This document shows positions 1-5,227 of a stretch of 5,227 nucleotides of DNA, piece by piece. How positions within the stretch are numbered: the first letter of the stretch is position 1; the number at the start of each line of letters is the position of its first letter. The stretch is from NCBI GenBank assembly GCA_021798855.1, contig JAJZBP010000152.1:1-5227 (forward strand), read 5' to 3'. This DNA is from Bacillota bacterium (lineage in GTDB: Bacteria > Bacillota > Sulfobacillia > JAJZIM01 > JAJZBP01). A program made the position numbers and the translations under genes. The notes below the pieces were generated by a model that was not told the origin of the DNA, searched no databases, and worked only from the letters and a program-made list of their open reading frames with translations.

Positions 1-1582
1 TGTGCAAACGGTAACGCACGGTGTTGGGGTGGAGAAAAAGTCCCTTGGCGGTGAGGTTGATGTTCAAATCCGTCTTCAACAGGTGGTGGACCAGGGTGGG
101 CAGGAGGGGAGTGCTGTTTTGCCGGTCATACTCCAAAAGCGGTCCCAGGGTGTCCCGGATGTATTCCTGGGCCGCCTCCTGGGGCAGCACGCTGAGGAGT
201 TTGAGGAGGCCCAGGTCTTCGTAAAACTGCAGGCGGCTGCCCCAGGGGAAGGCGTTGCAAGAGGCGGCCACCTTGGCCTGGCGGTAACTCTCCCGCAAAC
301 CTTCCAGTCCGGGCTTGGCCATTCCCACCCCCGCCTGCAGTTCCCGCACCTGCCGCGGCGGAAATCGTTCCATAACCGACAGGGCCATTTTGGCGATCTG
401 CTCTTTGCCGGTTTCCGGCTTTCCGGGTGGGCATTCCAAAAAAAGCAGGATTTGATTCTCCAGGTTGCAAACCAACGAATGGGGGAAGAGCCGGCAGGCC
501 TTGTTCTCCAGGTAGTCCTCCGTTTGCTCCAGCAACACGCCGGGCCTCGGGTATTTCATGCGGATGTAGACCACCCGGTGCCAGGCATCCAGGTTGAATT
601 TGTGAAAATGGGCCGGTTCGGCCACGGTTTCCGTGGAACTGCTGGCCGAAAAGATCAGGTTGTAGGCGAAGTTGAGCCGGGCGTGTTTTTCCTGCCGTTT
701 TCTGGTCAAATCCCGGCCCAACTCCAGGTAGGCCACCACGGCGGCCTGTTTGATTTGGTGCAGGTTGATGGCCTGGATTTGGTTGCTGACCCTTTGTTTG
801 TTGACCTCCAGGACGTAGAGATAGCCCATGCAGTTGAGGTCGTCGGCGATGGGGATGACCATGGCCTCCACGATCCCGCCGCCGTTCAATTGGACGGGCA
901 CATGGTGGATCAAATGATCCACCCCGAAATCCGCAAAAAGGTTCGGCCACGATTCCATGCGGGCCGGAGAGACCAGGGAGGTGAGGGTGTCCTCCAGCGG
1001 CCATCCGTCGCAATCCTGCTGGTCGTAGGCCATCACCCGGTGCAGCACGTCGGTGATCACCACCGGATTGCGCACCAGGTTGGCCAGGCTGACCGCGATG
1101 CCCTGCAGGCCGCTGCGGCTGGAAGCCCGGATCATGTCCTCGTAGAAGCGCTCCCGCGGCTGCAGGGTGGTGTCTTCGTTCAGCACCCGGTTGAAGACCA
1201 CCGAGTCGACGATGGCCACGCGCGAACAGACGGGCGGCAATTCCAAAAGGGCGATGGTTTGCTCCGCCGCCCGTTGGCGCAGGGGCGGCTCGATGTCCGC
1301 CGGGATGGATCCCCGGTCGTAGGCGATGCCGATCCCTCCCACCGCCACCAGAGCCTCCAACAGGTCGAGGGCCGTTTTGCCCGGCCAGTTGCGGAAGGCG
1401 GATTCCCCGCAAATCACCAAATCGCCGGTGCCCAACCGTTGCGGCACGACGGTGGAGGCGAAAAAGACCAAGCGCAATATGGGTTCGTTCCCGCCGGGCA
1501 CCAGCAGGGAAGTCCCCTGCAAACCGGGAAACTTCAACAATTCGCGCGCCTGCAGGGGCACGGTCAATTTGTAAGTAAGCAA
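1..1582 (-). CDS. PucR/CdaR-family transcription regulator (C-terminus cut by window edge)
   Basis: The visible 527 residues have the order expected of a PucR-type DNA-binding regulator. The N-terminal PucR domain (about 5-125) starts LTVPLQARELLKFPGL and includes LGTGDLVICG. A GAF-like sensory region (about 150-290) contains NPVVITDVLHRVMAYD. A GGDEF-like CdaR region (about 300-450) ends with GVGMAKPGLEGLRESYRQAK. The C-terminal helix-turn-helix begins at about 490 (LLPTLVHHLL) and includes LTAKGLFLHPNTVRYRLH, the hallmark of the family. The reading frame leaves the window at base 1, and about 30 residues should be missing. The start is taken as TTG at 1582 with GAGGTG six bases upstream; GTG at 1591 would add three residues. 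The gene follows the AAA+/VWA pair on the same strand after 100 bases, so it may regulate that operon or be cotranscribed with it. PucR relatives control purine, amino-acid or other catabolic genes; the ligand here is unknown, so no symbol is given. Confidence 0.93.
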   Translation of the reverse strand, partial: MLTYKLTVPLQARELLKFPGLQGTSLLVPGGNEPILRLVFFASTVVPQRLGTGDLVICGESAFRNWPGKTALDLLEALVAVGGIGIAYDRGSIPADIEPPLRQRAAEQTIALLELPPVCSRVAIVDSVVFNRVLNEDTTLQPRERFYEDMIRASSRSGLQGIAVSLANLVRNPVVITDVLHRVMAYDQQDCDGWPLEDTLTSLVSPARMESWPNLFADFGVDHLIHHVPVQLNGGGIVEAMVIPIADDLNCMGYLYVLEVNKQRVSNQIQAINLHQIKQAAVVAYLELGRDLTRKRQEKHARLNFAYNLIFSASSSTETVAEPAHFHKFNLDAWHRVVYIRMKYPRPGVLLEQTEDYLENKACRLFPHSLVCNLENQILLFLECPPGKPETGKEQIAKMALSVMERFPPRQVRELQAGVGMAKPGLEGLRESYRQAKVAASCNAFPWGSRLQFYEDLGLLKLLSVLPQEAAQEYIRDTLGPLLEYDRQNSTPLLPTLVHHLLKTDLNINLTAKGLFLHPNTVRYRLH

Positions 1583-1588
1583 GGGACG

Positions 1589-1594
1589 CACCTC
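1589..1594 (-). promoter_or_regulatory. Ribosome binding site that decides a TTG start for the regulator
   Basis: The minus strand reads GAGGTG, six bases before the TTG at 1582-1580. The in-frame GTG at 1591-1589 overlaps this site and itself has no good site upstream, which favours TTG as the start. Confidence 0.6.
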
Positions 1595-1605
1595 GCTTTC
1601 GGATA

Positions 1606-1627
1606 ATTTTCGGACTAGACCGAAAAT
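1606..1627. promoter_or_regulatory. Perfect inverted repeat upstream of the regulator gene, candidate operator
   Basis: The sequence is ATTTTCGG, six bases ACTAGA, then CCGAAAAT: two perfect 8-base arms around a core containing CTAG. It lies 24 bases upstream of the TTG start of the PucR-like gene. Further TTTCGG half-sites lie at 1597-1602 (11 bases, about one helical turn, from the left arm) and at 1696-1701. Position and symmetry suit an operator for a dimeric regulator, possibly autoregulation by the adjacent gene product. It could instead form an RNA hairpin just before the ribosome site. The arms have only three G-C pairs and no T run follows, so a terminator is unlikely. Confidence 0.45.
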
Positions 1628-1682
1628 AAGTAGGCGAGATTGTTTCGACGGTGACCGAAGAAATCCTCTTTATAAAAATTGG

Positions 1683-4169
1683 TCAACAAGTTAATTTTCG
1701 GTAAACGGAGGGCAGGATGCGCGGAAGTTGCTCGGCTGCCTGGCAGATCAGGTAGCCGGACGGCCCGAAGATATCCTCCAGATATTGATAACCACGGGAG
1801 TCGATGGTGATGCAGAAGGCGTTCACTCCCTGGCGCCGGGCCTCCTGCAGGGCCACGCGGCAATCGGCCTCGGGATAGTCGTCCCGACCGGTGCCCTGTC
1901 CCTGGTGGTGATAGTCGAAATCCCAGGGCCGTCCGTCGCTCAAGAGCAGGAGCAGGCGTACCGCCGCCGGTTGGGCCCGCAATTTGGCGCAGGCGTGGCG
2001 CAGGGCGGCTCCCAGCCGGGTGGCACCCCCGGCCCGCAGGCCGGAAAAACGGTTGCGCACGCTTGGCTCATAGGTTTCCCCGAAGTCCTTCACCACCTGA
2101 AAGTCCACCCGCAGGCGTTCGTCGCTTTGAAAGCCGTAGACGGCAAAGTTGTCCCCAAGTTCCTGAAGGCATTCGGCCAAGACCACGGCGGCCTCGGTTT
2201 CCAGTCGCAGGATGCTCTTGTCGCCCTTGACGATGGTGTCCGTCGATTCGCTCAGGTCAAGGAGCAGGGCGGCCGCTGTTTCCCGGAGGTTTTTGTCCCG
2301 GCGGACGTAGAGGCCGTCGCCGATCAGTTTGCCATGATTGGCGGACATTTCCTCCAACACGGCGTCCAAATCCAGGTGCTCACCCTCGGGTTGGCGGAAG
2401 AAGCGGGCGGGGCGCTCCGGGCGGAAGTAGGTGAAGATTCGTTTCAGGGAAGAGACCAACCCGTGGTGTTCCGTCAAAATTTGTTCCACCAGTCCGGGCC
2501 GTCCGGGCGGTACGCCTTTTTCGCCGACCCGGCACCATTGGGGCAGGTAGTCGTCGCGGGTGTTGTCCCACTCGGGATAAAAGCGCAGGGAACGGTAACC
2601 GGCGTCCTGCCCCTCCTCCAAGCGGAACTTTGCCAACAGATCCCACAGCCGGTGTTGCAGGGGGGTGGGATGGTCGCCCAAGGCGGCGGCCTGGGCCAGG
2701 GCGCTCAAATCCGGCAGGAGTCCGGTTTGCCCGGAACCGCCGCCGGGCGTCGTTTGGGCCGCCGTGGCCAGGGAATCGGCCCAGCCCGCGGGGATGTTTA
2801 CGGCAGAGGAGGCGGTGTCGGGGAGAAATCCCGGATAATGGGCCTGCAGGCAGGTTTCCACCCGGGCGTCCTCCAACCGGTGGTAGGCCGCCAGGAGACG
2901 CTCACACCCCTCCCCGTCCCGGCAGGCGGCGGCAAAAGGAGAGTTTGCGTCCTCGCTCCGGGCGAAGATCCGGTGGGTGTCGTACATCAAGTGGGCCAGT
3001 TCGTGCAGGAAAGCGCGACGGTAAAGGCGACGGTTGCTTTCCCGATCTTGGCCCCGGTTTTCAAACGACTGCAGGTAGATCCGCACCCCGTCGCCACCGC
3101 TTTCCCAGCCGTGGACCAACTCCTCCGGCAGGTCGCTCAGGGAACGGATCCGCATCTCCCGGCCGGAGATGGCCTCCCCCAAGGTTCGCAGGGCCGGTTC
3201 GACCTCCTCCAGTTCCACGCCCTGCTGCCAGGCCCGCACGTTGTCGCGGGCGAGGCTTGTGTCCAAGGCGAAGTAGGCCCGCAGGGCCTTGGGCGAGGTG
3301 GCGGCGGTCGCCCCCTCGATCCACTTTTCCAACGGTTGCCCGGACAGGCGGCGCAGGAGGTTGGGGCCGCTGGCGAGGTAGGCCGTGGCCGGATCCAGAC
3401 CGTGCCGTTCCCACACGCCCAAGGCTGCTTCGCCCCAATGCCGGACCATATCCCAAGGAAAAACGCCCACCAGCCGCGGACAGGCTTCAAAGAAAGCCCT
3501 GGCCAGGCCGGGATCGCCCCCGGCCAATTCGTTGCCCAACCGCAGCCATTCGGACCATAGACTTTGCCAATCGGGCCAAAGCCGGGGGGTGACGCCGAAG
3601 AAAACGGCGGGAAGCTCCAACCCCCAACGCCCGAAACTTTCTCCCTCCTCGCCCCACCGGACCAAGTCCGTTCCTCCGGCCGTGAGGAAATGGGGCGTCT
3701 GGAAGAAGTAGCTTTCCGCGCCGGGCCAGTGTTGGGCGGCCAACCGCTCCCCCAAGCGGTACCATGCGTCCGGGTGGTCAATGCGCGGCGCGGCTTCCAG
3801 GAATGGTTTGGGCAGGCGCACATGGTATTGGGCCAGGGCCGCGGCCTGTTCCAGCAGGACGGCCGCCTCCCTCTCCGGCAGGCGTCTGAATTTCATGCCG
3901 AAACAGCGCAGGATGGCCAAACTTTCTTTGGCGTCTCGCCGAACCGCGGCCAGGGCCAACCGGCCCCACAGCAAAAAGGTGGGCTGCTCCCAACCGGTCC
4001 GCAATTCGCCGGCCAGCCGATAAAAGCCGAGGGCAAATTCCCAATCACTTTGGCCAACCTGCCGGAGAAGGTCCAGTTCCACTTCCTCCAGGGGGACCGG
4101 CCAGTCGTTGATGGTCATCTGGAGCGCCTGGGCCACGGCCGGATCGCGGGGGCGGCCCTCCTCCGACAT
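1683..4169 (-). CDS. CbbO/NorD-type VWA-domain protein, partner of the AAA+ ATPase
   Basis: This 828-residue protein is the likely adaptor for the upstream AAA+ ring. In the CbbQ-CbbO and NorQ-NorD pairs, the VWA protein links the ATPase to the enzyme being activated. The C-terminal VWA domain (about 630-820) has an intact metal-ion-dependent adhesion site: DLSES with D638, S640 and S642, T717 in GGATRLGAAL, and D745 in LLLSDGRPWD. The N-terminal half (about 145-320) is helical and Trp-rich, with about five degenerate copies of a 36-residue unit. The middle carries HELAH (389-393) and, 40 residues on, LEDARVE (432-438). A Gly/Pro/Ala-rich low-conservation stretch (about 455-500) separates the halves. 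No signal peptide or membrane segment is visible. The start is the ATG in a TGATG overlap with the ATPase stop, preceded by GGGAGGG. At 828 residues it is longer than the NorD proteins I know. The family call is strong, but the client is unknown. Confidence 0.91.
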   Translation of the reverse strand: MSEEGRPRDPAVAQALQMTINDWPVPLEEVELDLLRQVGQSDWEFALGFYRLAGELRTGWEQPTFLLWGRLALAAVRRDAKESLAILRCFGMKFRRLPEREAAVLLEQAAALAQYHVRLPKPFLEAAPRIDHPDAWYRLGERLAAQHWPGAESYFFQTPHFLTAGGTDLVRWGEEGESFGRWGLELPAVFFGVTPRLWPDWQSLWSEWLRLGNELAGGDPGLARAFFEACPRLVGVFPWDMVRHWGEAALGVWERHGLDPATAYLASGPNLLRRLSGQPLEKWIEGATAATSPKALRAYFALDTSLARDNVRAWQQGVELEEVEPALRTLGEAISGREMRIRSLSDLPEELVHGWESGGDGVRIYLQSFENRGQDRESNRRLYRRAFLHELAHLMYDTHRIFARSEDANSPFAAACRDGEGCERLLAAYHRLEDARVETCLQAHYPGFLPDTASSAVNIPAGWADSLATAAQTTPGGGSGQTGLLPDLSALAQAAALGDHPTPLQHRLWDLLAKFRLEEGQDAGYRSLRFYPEWDNTRDDYLPQWCRVGEKGVPPGRPGLVEQILTEHHGLVSSLKRIFTYFRPERPARFFRQPEGEHLDLDAVLEEMSANHGKLIGDGLYVRRDKNLRETAAALLLDLSESTDTIVKGDKSILRLETEAAVVLAECLQELGDNFAVYGFQSDERLRVDFQVVKDFGETYEPSVRNRFSGLRAGGATRLGAALRHACAKLRAQPAAVRLLLLLSDGRPWDFDYHHQGQGTGRDDYPEADCRVALQEARRQGVNAFCITIDSRGYQYLEDIFGPSGYLICQAAEQLPRILPSVYRKLTC

Positions 4170-4981
4170 CAGTTTCGCCCTCCCAAGACCCCTTGCGCCA
4201 AGTCGTAGAGTCCCTGTTGCACCAGCGGGTCGTCGGTCAGCGGCAACAACACGGCGCAACGCACGGCGTCGAGCGGCGGCAGTCCGTCCCGCATCAGGGT
4301 GGCGGCGTACACCAACAGCCTGGTGCTGACGCCCTCGTCCAGGCCGCGGTTTTTCAGTTGGCGCACCTTGCCGGCCAACTCCACCAGCAGGGCGGCCTGG
4401 TCTTCACCGACGCCTCCTTCGTGGATCAGGATCTCCTTTTCCACCGCCGGTGGGGGAAAGTTCAATTCGATGGCGATGAAACGCTGTTTGGTGCTTTGCT
4501 TGATGTCCTTGAGGATGGTCTGGTAGCCTGGGTTGTAGGACATGACCAGGCAGAAGTCGGGGTGGGCCTGGATGATCTCTCCCCGCCGTTCGAGGGGCAG
4601 GAGGCGCCGGTGGTCGGTCAACGGGTGAATGACCACCACCGTGTCCTTGCGGGCCTCGACCACCTCGTCCAGATAGCAGATCCCACCCTGCCTCACCGTG
4701 CGGGTCAGGGGTCCGTCCACCCAAACCGTCTCGTTGTGTTTTAAGAGATACCTGCCGGTCAGGTCGCCCACGGTCAGATCCTCGTGACAGGCCACGGTGA
4801 CCAAGGGCAACTGCAGGCGGTGGGCCATGTGTTCCAGGAAGCGGGTCTTGCCGGTTCCCGTTGGTCCCTTGAGGAGCACCGGAATCCGGCGCCGGAAAGC
4901 CAGCAGGAAAAGCTCGGATTCCGTTCCGACCGGAAGGTAAAAAGGCGCCGCTTCCCGTGCGGCTTCATGCGCCAGGCTCAT
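4169..4981 (-). CDS. MoxR-type AAA+ ATPase, CbbQ/NirQ/NorQ family
   Basis: This 270-residue protein is a cytoplasmic AAA+ ATPase of the family that remodels or activates metalloenzymes: CbbQ for Rubisco, NorQ/NirQ for nitric oxide reductase. The Walker A motif GPTGTGKT is at residues 39-46, Walker B ICYLDEV at 101-107 with D105 and E106, and the sensor-1 region MSYNPGY has N150. A probable arginine finger is R167 in STKQRF, and sensor-2-like R221 lies in VSTRLLVYA. The segment from about 180 to 265, with PLTDDP near the end, matches the C-terminal domain typical of CbbQ/NorQ. Length is normal for the family and every key residue is intact. The ATG at 4981 has a GGAGGG site nine bases upstream. 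The stop overlaps the start of the VWA partner gene, which implies co-expression at matched levels. Family assignment is firm. Whether the client is Rubisco, an oxidase or something else cannot be told, so I give no symbol. Confidence 0.94.
   Translation of the reverse strand: MSLAHEAAREAAPFYLPVGTESELFLLAFRRRIPVLLKGPTGTGKTRFLEHMAHRLQLPLVTVACHEDLTVGDLTGRYLLKHNETVWVDGPLTRTVRQGGICYLDEVVEARKDTVVVIHPLTDHRRLLPLERRGEIIQAHPDFCLVMSYNPGYQTILKDIKQSTKQRFIAIELNFPPPAVEKEILIHEGGVGEDQAALLVELAGKVRQLKNRGLDEGVSTRLLVYAATLMRDGLPPLDAVRCAVLLPLTDDPLVQQGLYDLAQGVLGGRN
4178..4184 (-). promoter_or_regulatory. Ribosome binding site of the VWA gene, inside the AAA+ gene
   Basis: The minus strand reads GGGAGGG, eight bases before the ATG at 4169. 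It lies within the last codons of the ATPase gene. Together with the TGATG overlap it decides the start of the VWA protein, and it argues against using the in-frame extension further upstream. Confidence 0.75.
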
Positions 4982-4990
4982 ATGGGGCCA

Positions 4991-4996
4991 CCCTCC
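4991..4996 (-). promoter_or_regulatory. Ribosome binding site of the CbbQ/NorQ-type gene
   Basis: On the minus strand this reads GGAGGG, nine bases before the ATG at 4981. It lies inside the short gap after the upstream stop codon. It supports the chosen start, and no other well-placed in-frame start is present between the upstream stop and this ATG. Confidence 0.75.
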
Positions 4997-5007
4997 ATTT
5001 TTCCGAA

Positions 5008-5227
5008 TTATCCGTGCCGATGGTGATGCTCACCAGATGGATGTTCTTGCGCCGGTGGTTCGGAGTGTTTGAGGTCCGTCAAATGGTAACGTTCGGACAG
5101 GTCTTGGAGCACCGCTTGGGCCGTGGCCAGCAGACGCCCGGCGGACACCTGCAGGACGATGGCGGTCACCTCGACCGTTGTCTCCTGCTTTTCGGCCTCC
5201 GCAGTGGTCGGAGGGAGATTTTGCGTC
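5008..5227 (-). CDS. C-terminal part of an unrecognised protein with a histidine-rich tail (5' end outside window)
   Basis: An open frame enters from the right edge and runs 72 codons to a TAA at 5010-5008. I do not recognise the family and propose no function. The visible part begins with a polar, Thr/Glu/Lys-rich stretch (about residues 7-19 of the fragment). It continues with a probable amphipathic helix (about 20-50, VTAIVLQVSAGRLLATAQAV and onward) and ends in a charged tail with the cluster GEHHHRHG. Such a tail could bind a metal ion, but that is inference. The frame has the high third-position GC of the neighbouring genes, while the two other minus-strand frames hit stops and look non-coding. 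There is no ATG inside the fragment, and the internal GTG codons lack a well-spaced ribosome site, so the start is probably upstream of the window. The stop lies 26 bases before the AAA+ gene, which suggests one operon. Confidence 0.6.
   Translation of the reverse strand, partial: TQNLPPTTAEAEKQETTVEVTAIVLQVSAGRLLATAQAVLQDLSERYHLTDLKHSEPPAQEHPSGEHHHRHG

Larger units (their letters stand above)
1583..1682. other. AT-rich intergenic region between the VWA gene and the regulator gene
   Basis: This 100-base gap is clearly richer in A and T than the genes around it and probably holds the leader, and perhaps the promoter, of the regulator gene. On the minus strand a TATAAA occurs at 1674-1669, but its best upstream -35 partner (AAATTA at 17 bases) is poor. 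The TTGACC at 1686-1681 has no matching -10 at normal spacing, so I do not call a defined promoter. There is no GC-rich stem followed by a T run on either strand, so no convincing intrinsic terminator ends the upstream operon. Read-through into the regulator gene is therefore possible. Confidence 0.6.

Noticed and set aside
126..1412. 428-codon minus-strand frame overlapping the regulator
   Set aside because: It is Gly/Pro/Arg/His-rich in the style of a shifted frame of a GC-rich gene. The true frame in the same strand gives the PucR, GAF-like and helix-turn-helix regions without a break.
2..1606. Long open frame on the plus strand (534 codons) opposite the regulator gene
   Set aside because: Its protein is low-complexity Gly/His/Gln/Val-rich with no recognisable domain. 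The opposite strand encodes an unmistakable PucR-type protein over the same bases. Long antisense frames are expected in GC-rich genes.
1604..1629. The intergenic inverted repeat as an intrinsic terminator for the upstream operon
   Set aside because: The stem has only three G-C pairs and is not followed by a T run on either strand, so an operator or leader hairpin is more likely.
1669..1686. Sigma-70-type promoter from TTGACC (1686-1681) and TATAAA (1674-1669) on the minus strand
   Set aside because: The two boxes are only 6 bases apart, not about 17, and neither has a good partner at the proper spacing.
1728..3560. 610-codon plus-strand frame opposite the VWA gene
   Set aside because: It has no domain signatures and biased composition, and lies antisense to a well-supported VWA protein.
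4170..4259. Thirty-codon N-terminal extension of the VWA protein inside the ATPase gene
   Set aside because: The extension is Arg/Ala/Gly-rich shadow sequence of the ATPase C-terminus. The ATG at 4169 has a strong ribosome site and the classic stop/start overlap.
5008..5226. Weak resemblance of the helix segment to the C-terminal part of GvpA-type gas vesicle proteins, with the ATPase as GvpN
   Set aside because: A few Ala, Val, Ser and Leu positions line up, but the match is short and in an alanine/valine-rich helix. The ATPase has the CbbQ/NorQ C-terminal domain and a CbbO/NorD-type partner, which gas vesicle clusters do not normally carry.

Overview
The window is GC-rich bacterial DNA. 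All the coding I can support lies on the minus strand, so genes are read from high to low coordinates. There are two complete genes and two genes cut by the window edges. The organism cannot be fixed from this sequence. High GC, strong purine-rich Shine-Dalgarno sites, a TTG start and a GAF-containing PucR/CdaR-type regulator would suit a GC-rich Bacillota or Actinobacteria-like lineage, but this is inference only.

Layout in transcription order. (1) 5227-5008: the last 72 codons of an unrecognised gene, ending in a histidine-rich tail. (2) 4981-4169: a complete MoxR-type AAA+ ATPase of the CbbQ/NirQ/NorQ family. (3) 4169-1683: an 828-residue von Willebrand factor A (VWA) protein of the CbbO/NorD type, joined to the ATPase gene by a TGATG stop/start overlap. 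(4) 1682-1583: a 100-base AT-rich intergenic stretch with a perfect 8+8 inverted repeat. (5) 1582-1: a PucR/CdaR-family transcription regulator, complete except for about the last 30 residues, with the PucR N-terminal domain, a GAF-like region, a GGDEF-like region and the start of the C-terminal helix-turn-helix.

Working model. The AAA+ protein forms an ATP-driven ring and the VWA protein is its adaptor, as known for CbbQ-CbbO (Rubisco activase) and NorQ-NorD (nitric oxide reductase maturation). Neither client enzyme is visible here. The client may be the upstream gene with the His-rich tail or something beyond it. The PucR-like protein is a plausible local regulator, perhaps acting on its own AT-rich leader.

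The points most worth a second look are the orphan AAA+/VWA pair with no visible client, the HExxH plus downstream LEDAR motif inside the VWA protein, a roughly 36-residue repeat in its N-terminal half, and the repeated TTTCGG half-sites and palindrome before the regulator gene.
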